64,000 nucleotides of DNA from Streptomyces longisporoflavus (GCF_014649775.1 NZ_BMTR01000009.1:62001-126000), one strand, 5' to 3'; positions 31,350-40,482 are shown, numbered from the stretch's first letter. Program-made: numbers and translations. The notes: generated by a model not told the origin, from the sequence alone.

Positions 31350-32411
31350 TCACGTCATGGTGCTTTCCCGGCACACCGACTCTCCCTGCTGCGGGGGCAC
31401 CCTGCGGCGGTCGTTGCGCAGGACGAGCAGCGCGGCGTCGTCGGCGGGCAGCCGCCGGGTATGGCGCCTGAGCCGGTCGTACACCGCGCGGATCACGGCC
31501 CCCGGCGAGTTCGGCGCGGCCCGCACGGCTTCGGTGAGCGCGGTCTGGAGCGGGAAGAACCGCCCGGCCGCGTCCCGCGCGTCCTCCATGCCGTCCGTGT
31601 GCAGCACGAGCGCCTCCCCCGGAAGCAGCGGCCCGAGCCGCGTCACGGGCAGTTCGGCGGGGAGCGGGAAGGGGCCGAGGGGCGGCAGCGGCTCTCCGTC
31701 GGCCACCGGCTCGGCGCGCCCGCTCAGACGGTACGGCCAGGGGTGCCCGCAGTTGAGCGCGGTCATCCCGCCGTCCGGGCCGATCTCCATCAGGAGTACG
31801 GTGACGAATTCCTCGGCCGGCGGACTGTCCGCGACCACGCCGCCGTACGCCGGATGCTCGGCCCGCGACCGCTCCCGCAGGTGCCGGCCCAGAGCGCGCT
31901 CCAATTTCCGCAGTACGTGCGGCAGTTCGGCCTCCTCGTGGGCCGCCTCGCGGAAGCTGCCGAGCACGGCGGCGGCCGTGGCGAGCGCGGTCAGGCCGTG
32001 TCCGCGCGCGTCGCCCATGACGACGCGGACGCCGTGCTCCGTGGCGGCCACCTCGTACAGATCGCCGCCGACCGAGGCACCGCGCGTCGCGGAGATCCGT
32101 GCGGCCGCCACCGTGAGGCCGTCGACGCGGGGCGGCAGCGGTCGCAGCAGGACGTTCTGTGCGGCGCCCGCGACCTCGCGGAGCTGACGCAACTCCCGCA
32201 GCAGCGCGCCCCGGACATGCAGCACCAGACCGGAGCCGACCGCGAGGAAGACCGCACTGGTGATGAGCCGTGCTTCGAGGGTGTCCTGCCGGGCGAGCGG
32301 GCAGACGAATTTGTACGTGACGGCGGCCGCGCCCCACGCGGCCGGAAGGCCGAGCGAGATGACGCGCCGGAACCGCGGCGGGTCCACAGCGCCAGTTCTG
32401 ATACCGATCAT
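31350..32411 (-). CDS. Membrane-anchored SpoIIE/PP2C-type serine phosphatase (RsbU-like)
   Basis: A 353-residue protein. Two membrane spans lie at about residues 19-38 and 48-66 (ITSAVFLAVGSGLVLHV). After a helical linker (LLRELRQLREVAGAAQNVLL) comes the phosphatase domain: ASVGGDLYEVAATEHGVRVV with the first metal-binding Asp, MGDARGHGLTALATAAAVLG, LHTDGMEDARD and the closing DDAALLVLRND. Such enzymes act on anti-anti-sigma factors in partner-switching systems. No anti-sigma or STAS gene is adjacent. It is separated from the downstream TPR regulator and the upstream pheT by their own signals. Confidence 0.88.
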   Translation of the reverse strand: MIGIRTGAVDPPRFRRVISLGLPAAWGAAAVTYKFVCPLARQDTLEARLITSAVFLAVGSGLVLHVRGALLRELRQLREVAGAAQNVLLRPLPPRVDGLTVAAARISATRGASVGGDLYEVAATEHGVRVVMGDARGHGLTALATAAAVLGSFREAAHEEAELPHVLRKLERALGRHLRERSRAEHPAYGGVVADSPPAEEFVTVLLMEIGPDGGMTALNCGHPWPYRLSGRAEPVADGEPLPPLGPFPLPAELPVTRLGPLLPGEALVLHTDGMEDARDAAGRFFPLQTALTEAVRAAPNSPGAVIRAVYDRLRRHTRRLPADDAALLVLRNDRRRVPPQQGESVCRESTMT

Positions 32412-32535
32412 GCCGACGGCCCCCCTAAGGCCCGGTACAGCGTGCTGGCCCCGCAGGCCGCGCAGATCACTGCCCCCGCGGCCGGGTTGATTCTGTCGAC
32501 CGCCTGCCCCGATCAGGCCAGGGAGAGCGCACTAG

Positions 32536-32583
32536 TCACTCAAACGAGTGAAGGGCGCACCCGGTGACCCGGATACGCCCTTC
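32536..32583 (-). terminator. Hairpins downstream of pheT
   Basis: GAAGGGCG (32550-32557) pairs with CGCCCTTC (32576-32583). The adjoining TCACTC-AAAC-GAGTGA (32536-32551) forms a second small stem. They lie 40-90 bases after the pheT stop on the transcribed strand and probably end the pheS-pheT transcript. Confidence 0.5.
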
Positions 32584-32624
32584 TTTGCGCCTCTTGTGCG
32601 CCTGGTGGCGACTACTGGCGGTGA

Positions 32625-35135
32625 CTAAGCTCCGCGCAGCACCGCGCCCGTCCGCTCCGCCGCCAGGGCGACGGCCGCGTCACGGGCCGCGGAGGCCTCG
32701 TCGACGGTCAGCGTGCGGTCGGCCGCGCGGAAGCGCAGCGCGTACGCGAGGGACTTCTTGCCCGCACCGATCTGCTCGCCGGTGAAGACGTCGAACAGCC
32801 GGATGGACTCGAGGAGCGGGCCCGCGCCCTCGCGCAGCACGTCCTCGACGGCGGCGGCGGGGACGTCCCCGTCGACGACGAGCGCGACGTCCTGCGTGGC
32901 GACCGGGAAGGTGGAGATCTTCGGCCCCTGCGGGACTCCCGCGCTCGCGGCCTCCAGCCGGTCCAGGTCCAGCTCCATCGCGCAGGTACGCGCGGGAAGA
33001 CCGAGCGCCTTGACGACCCGCGGGTGCAGCTCCCCCGCGTGCCCGATGACCTGCTCGACGCCGTCGATCACCACGGCGAGCTCGGCGCACCGGCCCGGGT
33101 GCCACGGGCCGTACTGCCCCTGGCGCACGAGGAGTTCGGTGCCCGACTCGGCGGCCAGGGCGCGCGCGGCCTCGATCGCGTCCGCCCACTCGGCGGGCCG
33201 GCCCTTGCCCCACCAGCCGGCCTGCTCACGGGCGCCCGCGAGAACGACGGCGGCGTGCCGCGGCTGCACGGGGAGCGCCTCGGTCAGGGAGGCGATCTCC
33301 TCGGCCGTGGGACGGCGGTCGACGGGAAGACGCACCGCGACCCTGGCCTCCTCGCGGGGCTTGAAGACCAGGCCCGTCTCGAAGAGGGCCAGGTCGTGGC
33401 TGCCGCGGCCTTCGTTGCGGCGCAGCGCGCCGAGCAGGCCCGGCAGCAGCGTCGTACGGAGAGCGGGCTCCTCGTCGGAGAGCGGGTTGACCAGCTTCAC
33501 GACCCGGCGCACCGGGTCGCCGGCCTCGAATCCCAGCTGGTCGAAGACCTGCTCGCCGATGAACGGGTAGTTCGGCGCCTCGACGAATCCGCTGCCGGCG
33601 AGGGCGCGGCCGATGCGACGGTGCAGGCGCTGCCGGTCGGTCAGGCCGCGGCCCGCGGGGGGCTTGGGCAGCGTCGAGGGGAGGTTCTCGTACCCCTCCA
33701 GGCGGATGACCTCTTCGGCGAGGTCGTTCGGCTCGGCGAGGTCGGGACGCCAGGACGGCACGGTGACGGTCAGGGCATCCTGGCCGTAGACGTCGCAGCC
33801 GACCTCCTGGAGGCGGCGCACGACGGTCTCGCGGCCGTAGGTCACGCCGGCGACCTTGTCCGGGTGGTCGGCGGGCATGCTGATCGTGTGCGGCGCGGAG
33901 GGCGCGATGACCTCGGTGACCCCGGACTCGGCCGTACCGGCCGCGAGCAGGACGAGAAGATCGACCGTGCGCTGCGCGGCGGCGGACGCGGCCTGCGGGT
34001 CGACGCCGCGCTCGAAGCGCTTGGCCGCCTCGGAGGGCAGCTTGTGGCGCCGGGCCGTGCGGGCGATGGAGATCGCGTCGAAGTGCGCGGCCTCGATGAC
34101 GACGTCGGTGGTGCCGGCCGCCTCTTCGTGATCCGCGATCTCGGTGTTGGCGCCGCCCATGACGCCCGCGAGGCCGATGGGGCCGCGGTCGTCGGTGATG
34201 ACCAGGTCCTCGGCGTCCAGGACGCGCTTGACGCCGTCGAGCGTGGTGAACTTCTCGCCCTGCTCGGCGCGGCGGACACCGATCGTGCCCTGGATGCGGG
34301 AGCGGTCGTAGGCGTGCAGGGGCTGGCCGAGCTCCAGCATCACGTAGTTCGTGACGTCGACGGCGAGCGAGATCGGGCGCATGCCCGCCTTCTGGAGGCG
34401 GCGCTGCAGCCAGATCGGCGAGCGGGCCTCGGGCCGCAGGCCGTTGACCGTGCGCGCGGTGAAGCGGTCGCAGCCCATCGGGTCGGAGATCTTGACCGGG
34501 TAGCCGGAGGCGTTCGGCGCGGGCACGTCCAGGAGCGCGGGGTCGCGCAGCGGCAGGCCGTAGGCGATGGCGGTCTCGCGGGCGACGCCGCGCATCGAGA
34601 GCGCGTAGCCGCGGTCGGGCGTGACGGCGATGTCCAGGACCTCGTCGACCAGCTCGAGCAGCTTGATGGCGTCGGTACCGGCCTCGTGCTCGGGCGGCAG
34701 GACGATGATGCCGCCGCTGCCGTCGTCGCCCATGCCCAGCTCGTCGCCGGAGCAGATCATGCCGTGCGAGGTCTTGCCGTACGTCTTGCGCGCGGCGATC
34801 TTGAAGTCGCCGGGCAGGACGGCGCCGGGCAGCACGACGACGACCTTGTCGCCGACGGCGAAGTTACGTGCGCCGCAGACGATCTCCTGCGGCTCGCCGG
34901 TGCCGTTGGCCGAGCCGACGTCGACGGTGCAGAAGCGGATGGGCTTCTTGAAGCCCTCCAGCTCCTCGATGGTGAGGACCTTGCCGACGACGAGCGGGCC
35001 GGTGAGGCCGGCGCCCGTCTGCTCGACCGTCTCGACCTCGAGGCCGACCTCGATCAGCTTGGCCTGTACGTCACGGCCGGTCTCGGAGGCGGGGAGATCG
35101 ACGTACTCCCGCAGCCAGGAAAGCGGGACCCGCAT
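32625..35135 (-). CDS. pheT: Phenylalanine-tRNA ligase beta subunit
   Basis: An 836-residue subunit of the alpha2-beta2 synthetase that charges tRNA-Phe in the cytoplasm. The start MRVPLSWLREYVDLP is universal. Domains in order: N-terminal tRNA-binding EMAP-like domain (about 40-150, VVGKVLTIEELEG, IVCGARNF), B3/B4 editing domain (about 215-390), B5 (about 410-480), a catalytic-like core (about 500-700) and the C-terminal FDX-ACB anticodon domain (about 740-836, STFPVATQDVALVVD). The size is normal. Its ATG shares one base with the pheS TGA (TGATG), so translation is coupled. Confidence 0.97.
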   Translation of the reverse strand: MRVPLSWLREYVDLPASETGRDVQAKLIEVGLEVETVEQTGAGLTGPLVVGKVLTIEELEGFKKPIRFCTVDVGSANGTGEPQEIVCGARNFAVGDKVVVVLPGAVLPGDFKIAARKTYGKTSHGMICSGDELGMGDDGSGGIIVLPPEHEAGTDAIKLLELVDEVLDIAVTPDRGYALSMRGVARETAIAYGLPLRDPALLDVPAPNASGYPVKISDPMGCDRFTARTVNGLRPEARSPIWLQRRLQKAGMRPISLAVDVTNYVMLELGQPLHAYDRSRIQGTIGVRRAEQGEKFTTLDGVKRVLDAEDLVITDDRGPIGLAGVMGGANTEIADHEEAAGTTDVVIEAAHFDAISIARTARRHKLPSEAAKRFERGVDPQAASAAAQRTVDLLVLLAAGTAESGVTEVIAPSAPHTISMPADHPDKVAGVTYGRETVVRRLQEVGCDVYGQDALTVTVPSWRPDLAEPNDLAEEVIRLEGYENLPSTLPKPPAGRGLTDRQRLHRRIGRALAGSGFVEAPNYPFIGEQVFDQLGFEAGDPVRRVVKLVNPLSDEEPALRTTLLPGLLGALRRNEGRGSHDLALFETGLVFKPREEARVAVRLPVDRRPTAEEIASLTEALPVQPRHAAVVLAGAREQAGWWGKGRPAEWADAIEAARALAAESGTELLVRQGQYGPWHPGRCAELAVVIDGVEQVIGHAGELHPRVVKALGLPARTCAMELDLDRLEAASAGVPQGPKISTFPVATQDVALVVDGDVPAAAVEDVLREGAGPLLESIRLFDVFTGEQIGAGKKSLAYALRFRAADRTLTVDEASAARDAAVALAAERTGAVLRGA

Positions 35136-36262
35136 CAGATCTCCATCCCGAACGGCCGGGTGAACCGGATGTCACCCTCGACCATGTCTCGCATGTCTTC
35201 GACGTTGTGGCGGAACATCAGCATCCGTTCGATGCCGAACCCGAAGGCGAATCCGCTGTACTTCTGGGGGTCGACGCCGCAGGCGGTGAGCACCTTCGGG
35301 TTGACCATGCCGCAGCCACCGAGCTCGATCCAGCCCTCGCTGCCGCAGGTGCGGCAGGGGCGGTCGGGGTTGCCCACGGACTCGCCGCGGCAGACGTAGC
35401 AGACCATGTCCATCTCGGCGGACGGCTCGGTGAACGGGAAGTAGTTCGGGCGCAGGCGCGTCTTCATGTCCGCGCCGAAGAGCGACTGGACCATGTGGTC
35501 GAGGGTGCCCTTGAGGTCGGCCATGGTCAGGCCCTCGTCCACGGCGAGCAGCTCGATCTGGTGGAAGACCGGGGTGTGCGTCGCGTCCAGCTCGTCCGTG
35601 CGGTACACGCGGCCGGGGCAGACGATGTAGACGGGCGGCTCGCGGTCGAGCATCGCGCGGGCCTGCACCGGCGAGGTGTGCGTGCGCAGCACGACACCCG
35701 ACTCGTCCCCATCGGTGCCCTCGGGGCCCTGGACGAAGAAGGTGTCCTGCATCTGCCGGGCCGGGTGGTCCGGGGTGAAGTTCAGGGCATCGAAGTTGAA
35801 CCACTCCGCCTCGACCTCGGGGCCCTCCGCGATCTCGTAGCCCATGGCGACGAAGACGTCCGCGACACGCTCCATGAACGTGGTCAGCGGATGCCGTGCA
35901 CCGGCCGGGACGCGGTCGTACGGCAGCGTGACGTCCACTGCCTCCTCGACGAGCACCCGGGCGTCGCGCTCGGCCTCGAGTTCGGTCTGGCGGGCGGCGA
36001 GCGCCTTGCTGACCATGCCGCGCGCCATGCCGACGCGCTTGCCGGCCTCGGCCTTGGCCTGCGGGGGCAGCGCGCCGATCTCGCGGTTGGCGAGGGCCAG
36101 CGGCGAGGTGCCGCCGGTGTGCGCGACCTTGGCCTCCTGGAGCTGTTCGAGGTCGCCCGCGGCGGCGAAGGCGGCGAGCGCCTCGTCCCGCATGCGCTCG
36201 ATCTCTTCAGGTTTCAGTGCCTCGACCTCAACAGGGTCGTACGACTTGTTCGGTGCCGACAT
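35135..36262 (-). CDS. pheS: Phenylalanine-tRNA ligase alpha subunit
   Basis: A 375-residue catalytic subunit of phenylalanyl-tRNA synthetase. The N-terminal coiled coil (ALAAFAAAGDLEQLQEAKVA and following) precedes the class II core: RTHTSPVQARAMLDREPPV (motif 2 region), FTEPSAEMDM and WIELGGCGMVNPKVL, with motif 3 in GFAFGFGIERMLMFRH. It is the first gene of pheS-pheT. The upstream 187-base region contains 10-base repeats at the end of the histidine kinase gene but no T-box or Phe-rich leader peptide that I could recognise. Confidence 0.97.
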   Translation of the reverse strand: MSAPNKSYDPVEVEALKPEEIERMRDEALAAFAAAGDLEQLQEAKVAHTGGTSPLALANREIGALPPQAKAEAGKRVGMARGMVSKALAARQTELEAERDARVLVEEAVDVTLPYDRVPAGARHPLTTFMERVADVFVAMGYEIAEGPEVEAEWFNFDALNFTPDHPARQMQDTFFVQGPEGTDGDESGVVLRTHTSPVQARAMLDREPPVYIVCPGRVYRTDELDATHTPVFHQIELLAVDEGLTMADLKGTLDHMVQSLFGADMKTRLRPNYFPFTEPSAEMDMVCYVCRGESVGNPDRPCRTCGSEGWIELGGCGMVNPKVLTACGVDPQKYSGFAFGFGIERMLMFRHNVEDMRDMVEGDIRFTRPFGMEI

Positions 36263-36408
36263 CTCTTCCCGTGCTTCCGGTTGGCTGGTGATGGTCCCCG
36301 TCTACGACTCGGAGACGAATCGTCCACAGATCAGGGACGCAAACGTGCCAAGGATCGAGTCTAACGGGGGTGGCGCAGGTGAATGAGCCCGCGGGCCGCG
36401 CTCGGGCG

Positions 36409-36457
36409 GATCAGGAGTGATCAGAGCTGATCAGAGAAGACCAGGAAGATCAGAGAA
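36409..36457 (-). repeat. Tandem ~10-bp repeats (GATCAG...) at the kinase/pheS junction
   Basis: Five units, GATCAGGAGT, GATCAGAGCT, GATCAGAGAA, GACCAGGAA and GATCAGAGAA, run from 36409 to 36457. They cross the stop codon of the histidine kinase gene. The 10-base period matches one DNA turn. Confidence 0.7.
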
Positions 36458-37595
36458 GATACGCCGGAGTGCCCACGGGCAACGTAAATCGGAACTGGGC
36501 GCCGCCACCGGGCGCGCGGCCGACGACGATCGTCCCGCCGTGCGCTTCCACGATGCCCTTCACGATGTACAAGCCGAGTCCCGTCCCGCCGCGCTTGCTG
36601 CCCCGCCAGAAGCGGGTGAAGACACGGCCCATCGATTCCTCCGGAATGCCGGCTCCCTCGTCGCTCACGGTCACGGCCGTCTCGGCCCCGCCCCGCTCGC
36701 GCGGGGACGCCGAGGGCGCCACGTCAATGGTGACGGTTCCCTCGCCGTGCCGCACGGCATTTTCCAGCAGGTTGCTGAGCACCTGGTCGATCTTGTCGGG
36801 GTCGGCCCAGAGATCGGGCATCGGCTGCTGTATCCGCACGAGGAAGCGGTCCGCGTCCTGGCCGGAGGCCACATGGGCCTGGATGTGGCGGCCGACGGCG
36901 GCACCGATGTCGACGGGCTGGCGGCGCAGTTCGAGCCGTCCGGAGTCGATCCGGGAGATGTCGAGAAGCTCGGCGATGAGCCGTGTGACGCGGTCGGCGT
37001 CGGCGTCCACCGTCTCCAGCATCAGCTTCTTCTGGTCGTCGGTGAAGCGCTCCCACTTGGCGAGCAGCGTCGCCGTGAAGCCCTTCACGGAGGTGAGGGG
37101 CGAGCGGAGCTCGTGGGCGACGGTGGCGATCAGCTCCGCGTGGCTGCGCTCGGTGCGGCGGCGGGCCTCGGTGTCGCGGAGGGAGACGACGACGCGGCGG
37201 ACGGGTCCGGTGGGCACGGTGCGCACGTAGCGCGCGGAGACGAGGACCTCGCGTCCGCCGGGGAGCAGCAGATTGCGCTCGGGCTGGGCGAAGCGGGTGG
37301 CGAGCCCGCCGTACGGATCGGTGAGGCGCCACCAGCGGCGGCCTTCGAGGTCTTCTAAGGGGAGCGCCTGGTCCAGCGGCCTGCCGAGGGCTTCGGCGGC
37401 GGGGACCGCGGTGATGCGCTCGGCAGCGGCGTTGAAGCAGATGACGTGCCCGGTCTCGTCCGCGACGACGAAGCCGTCGGGCAGATCGTCCGGGTGGATG
37501 CCGAGCCCGCCGCCGAGGTCACCGAGGGCGCCATGGTCCGCGCGAGTGGACGGGACACCCCGTACTCCCGGTGATCTGCTCGTGCCGATGCTCAT
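36450..37595 (-). CDS. PAS-domain sensor histidine kinase, soluble
   Basis: A 381-residue kinase with no membrane span. A PAS domain lies at about residues 40-130 (LPDGFVVADETGHVICFNAA, AERITAVPAAEALGRPL). The phosphoacceptor box is IATVAHELRSPLTSVKGFTA (about residue 160). The ATPase shows the N box VLSNLLENAVRHGEG, G1 VSDEGAGIPEE, RFWRGSKRG and G2 GGTGLGLYIVKGIVEAHGG. No response regulator is adjacent, so it is an orphan. It starts at the ATG at 37595 (MSIGTSRSPG); the frame extends further up but runs into the upstream gene. It is transcribed toward pheS, with a repeat array at its 3' end. Confidence 0.9.
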   Translation of the reverse strand: MSIGTSRSPGVRGVPSTRADHGALGDLGGGLGIHPDDLPDGFVVADETGHVICFNAAAERITAVPAAEALGRPLDQALPLEDLEGRRWWRLTDPYGGLATRFAQPERNLLLPGGREVLVSARYVRTVPTGPVRRVVVSLRDTEARRRTERSHAELIATVAHELRSPLTSVKGFTATLLAKWERFTDDQKKLMLETVDADADRVTRLIAELLDISRIDSGRLELRRQPVDIGAAVGRHIQAHVASGQDADRFLVRIQQPMPDLWADPDKIDQVLSNLLENAVRHGEGTVTIDVAPSASPRERGGAETAVTVSDEGAGIPEESMGRVFTRFWRGSKRGGTGLGLYIVKGIVEAHGGTIVVGRAPGGGAQFRFTLPVGTPAYLL

Positions 37596-37650
37596 TCCCC
37601 GTACCCCACCTCTCGGACCGGCGCAGGAGGCCTCCGAGCCCGTCACCCTA

Positions 37651-38505
<855 letters not shown>

Positions 38506-38524
38506 GAAACTCACCTCGGGGAGA

Positions 38525-38563
38525 GCGCCCCTTCAGGGGCGCGGGGAACTGCGCGACCAGCCA
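38525..38563 (+). repeat. Dispersed hairpin element, copy C
   Basis: GCGCCCC (38525-38531), loop TTCA, GGGGCGC (38536-38542), then GGGGAACTGCGCGACCAGCCA to 38563. It is identical in design to copies A and B, in the gap between rplT and the methyltransferase gene. Confidence 0.7.
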
Positions 38564-38623
38564 GGGACAGCCGGCGGACGGCACACGACGGACGACGGCA
38601 CACGCGAGGCCGGACACAAGAGA

Positions 38624-38649
38624 ACCCGCAGGCCAGAGGGCCTGCGGGT
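38624..38649 (-). terminator. Terminator of the infC-rpmI-rplT transcript
   Basis: ACCCGCAGGCC (38624-38634) and GGCCTGCGGGT (38639-38649) form an 11-bp stem with loop AGAG, 31 bases after the rplT stop. The transcribed strand continues TCTCTTGTGT. Confidence 0.75.
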
Positions 38650-38679
38650 CCGCGAGTAACGCTCAGGTACAGCGCAGCG

Positions 38680-39063
38680 TCAGGCAGCCTTGGGCGCGTT
38701 GACGTCCGACGGCAGCGCCTTCTGCGCGACCTCGACGAGCGCCGCGAAAGCGTTGGCGTCGTTGACGGCGAGCTCCGCGAGGATCTTGCGGTCCACCTCG
38801 ATGTTGGCGGCCTTCAGACCCTGGATGAAGCGGTTGTAGGTGATGCCGTTGGCGCGGGCAGCGGCGTTGATGCGCTGGATCCACAGCTGACGGAAGTCGC
38901 CCTTGCGCTTCTTGCGGTCGTTGTAGTTGTAGACCAGGGAGTGGGTGACCTGCTCCTTGGCCTTGCGGTACAGGCGCGAGCGCTGGCCGCGGTAGCCGCT
39001 GGCCGCTTCGAGGATCGCCCGACGCTTCTTGTGGGCGTTGACTGCCCGCTTGACGCGTGCCAC
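38680..39063 (-). CDS. rplT: 50S ribosomal protein L20
   Basis: A 127-residue basic protein needed for early assembly of the large subunit, binding 23S rRNA. The N-terminus ARVKRAVNAHKKRRAILEAA and the segments YRGQRSRLYRKAKEQ and DFRQLWIQRINAAARANG are diagnostic. It starts at GTG 39063, with AAGGAG seven bases upstream. It is the last gene of infC-rpmI-rplT. In other bacteria L20 can repress its own operon through the leader or internal structures, and candidate structures exist here before infC and between infC and rpmI. Confidence 0.98.
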   Translation of the reverse strand: MARVKRAVNAHKKRRAILEAASGYRGQRSRLYRKAKEQVTHSLVYNYNDRKKRKGDFRQLWIQRINAAARANGITYNRFIQGLKAANIEVDRKILAELAVNDANAFAALVEVAQKALPSDVNAPKAA

Positions 39064-39158
39064 TTGTTAACTCCTTGTAGCGGGGCCGTGGTTGGACTCA
39101 CACGACCCGGTATCGATTGGGTCCCGGTTCAGAGTTCAGGCGCGGTGTGCGCCCGGAC

Positions 39159-39353
39159 TCACTTGCCGAGAAGCTTCTTGATCTTCTTGGCGTCGCCCGG
39201 GGCCATCTCGGCGTTGCCGGTGAGGCGACGCGTCAGACGGGACGACTTGTGCTCGAGCAGGTGGCGCTTGCCGGCGCGCTCACGGAGCACCTTGCCGGAG
39301 CCGGTGATCTTGAAGCGCTTGCTGGCACCGCTGTGCGTCTTGTTCTTCGGCAT
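39159..39353 (-). CDS. rpmI: 50S ribosomal protein L35
   Basis: A 64-residue protein of the large subunit. The sequence MPKNKTHSGASKRFKITGSG and the closing KKIKKLLGK are diagnostic, with HLLEHKSSRLTRRL in the middle. It lies between infC and rplT in the standard order. A strong nested hairpin at 39381-39421 occupies the gap after infC, about 30 bases before the ribosome site of rpmI. Confidence 0.98.
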   Translation of the reverse strand: MPKNKTHSGASKRFKITGSGKVLRERAGKRHLLEHKSSRLTRRLTGNAEMAPGDAKKIKKLLGK

Positions 39354-39380
39354 AGCGCCGTTCTCTCCTCGTCATTGGCA

Positions 39381-39421
39381 CTCCCTGCCGTTACCGGTTC
39401 CTGCGAACCGTTGGCAGGGAG
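39381..39421 (-). promoter_or_regulatory. Nested hairpin in the infC-rpmI gap
   Basis: The outer stem CTCCCTGCC (39381-39389)/GGCAGGGAG (39413-39421) encloses an inner stem CGGTTC (39395-39400)/GAACCG (39405-39410) with loop CTGC. It has no U-tract, so it may be a processing or translational control structure rather than a terminator. Confidence 0.6.
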
Positions 39422-39473
39422 CGTCAGATCTATCGGTTGTCATCCGGGGCGCGCGTGGGAGGCGCGTTCCGGA

Positions 39474-40151
39474 TCAGGCCTCTGCGGGCTCCTCGGCGGG
39501 CGCGTCGGCCTCGACGACATCCTCGGCGGGGGCCTTGTCGGCCTCCTCCGCGACGGCGTTCTGCGAGCGGCCCGGGTTGGCCTTGGCGTCCGCCTTGCGG
39601 ACCGCCTGGGCCTCGCGGGCCTCGGCCATGGCTTCGGTCTTCTTCTTGTGCGGACCGAGGACCATGATCATGTTTCGGCCGTCCTGCTTCGGGTTCGACT
39701 CGATGAACCCGAGGTCTTCGACGTCGTTCGCGAGACGCTGCAGCAGTCGGTAGCCGAGCTCCGGCCGGGACTGCTCGCGACCACGGAACATGATCGTGAT
39801 CTTGACCTTGTCGCCCTGCTTGAGGAACCGGACGACGTGACCCTTCTTGGTGTCATAGTCGTGCGGGTCGATCTTCGGCCGGAGCTTCATCTCCTTGATG
39901 ACCGTGTGCGCCTGGTTCTTGCGCGCCTCACGGGCCTTCATGGCCGACTCGTACTTGAACTTCCCGTAGTCCATGAGCTTGCACACGGGCGGACGGGCGG
40001 TAGCCGCCACCTCGACCAGGTCGAGGTCGTACTCCTGTGCGAGCTCCAGGGCCTTGGCAAGCGGAACAATCCCGACCTGCTCGCCGCTGGGACCGACAAG
40101 TCGCACCTCGGGAACGCGAATCCGGTCGTTGATGCGGGGCTCGGCGCTGAT
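39474..40151 (-). CDS. infC: Translation initiation factor IF-3 (AUC start)
   Basis: A 225-residue factor that prevents subunit joining and proofreads the initiator codon. The true N-terminus is ISAEPRINDRIRVPEVRLVG, which begins at ATC 40149-40151 just after GAGGAGG (overlapping ...GGATCC). No ATG, GTG or TTG precedes RINDRI in this frame, and a GTG at 40106 would remove conserved residues. AUU/AUC starts are a known feature of infC, allowing IF-3 to repress itself. The core motifs KLMDYGKFKYESAMKAREAR and VKITIMFRGREQSRPELGY are present. The tail of about 40 residues is acidic/alanine-rich, as in other actinomycetes. Confidence 0.95.
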   Translation of the reverse strand: MSAEPRINDRIRVPEVRLVGPSGEQVGIVPLAKALELAQEYDLDLVEVAATARPPVCKLMDYGKFKYESAMKAREARKNQAHTVIKEMKLRPKIDPHDYDTKKGHVVRFLKQGDKVKITIMFRGREQSRPELGYRLLQRLANDVEDLGFIESNPKQDGRNMIMVLGPHKKKTEAMAEAREAQAVRKADAKANPGRSQNAVAEEADKAPAEDVVEADAPAEEPAEA

Positions 40152-40232
40152 GGATCCTCCTCGGTAGCACCACGCGGCGGTCTGGCGGACAGCCGCGTTA
40201 CGTCTGTTGTAGAGACCAACCGAGCGGGCGCA

Positions 40233-40301
40233 TAAAAAATGCCCCTACCGATCACAGGCAGGGGCTCCATTACTACCGGAGCACCTCCGCGGTGATCGCG
40301 G
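40233..40301 (-). promoter_or_regulatory. infC leader: intrinsic terminator plus complementary upstream loop (attenuator)
   Basis: On the minus strand, GCCCCTGCC and GGTAGGGGC form a 9-bp stem (40241-40265) with loop TGTGATC, followed at once by ATTTTTTATG, a classical intrinsic terminator about 90 bases before the infC start. Just upstream, CCGCG-ATCAC-CGCGG (40287-40301) forms a hairpin whose loop ATCAC is complementary to GTGAT in the terminator loop. A longer alternative pairing, CGATCAC with GTGATCG, would break the terminator loop and stem base. Confidence 0.65.
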
Positions 40302-40451
40302 GGCGCAAAATCGGGCCTGCCGTAGTCTCGGGGACTGCGGCCGCCTGACCGGTGACCCGCCGCTCTTGGAGCGGCCAGGTGGGAAGCGGAGCCTCCACTT
40401 GTGGGCCGGGTCTCTGCGTGGCACGCGAGTGTCCGGCCGGTCGTTACACAA

Positions 40452-40482
40452 GGTTAGCAGCTCCACCGGGGTGGGGCTAACC
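40452..40482. repeat. Inverted repeat GGTTAGC...GCTAACC
   Basis: GGTTAGC at 40452-40458 pairs with GCTAACC at 40476-40482. CCACC and GGTGG extend the symmetry inside. It lies between infC and the divergent DUF1844 gene and could be an operator or the first hairpin of the infC leader. Confidence 0.55.

Noticed and set aside
36263..36449. T-box or phenylalanine attenuator leader before pheS
   Set aside because: No specifier/antiterminator consensus, no Phe-rich leader peptide and no terminator with U-tract could be seen.
39474..40106. infC starting at GTG 40106
   Set aside because: It would delete the conserved RINDRIR segment; the AUC start at 40151 has a strong ribosome site in the right place.
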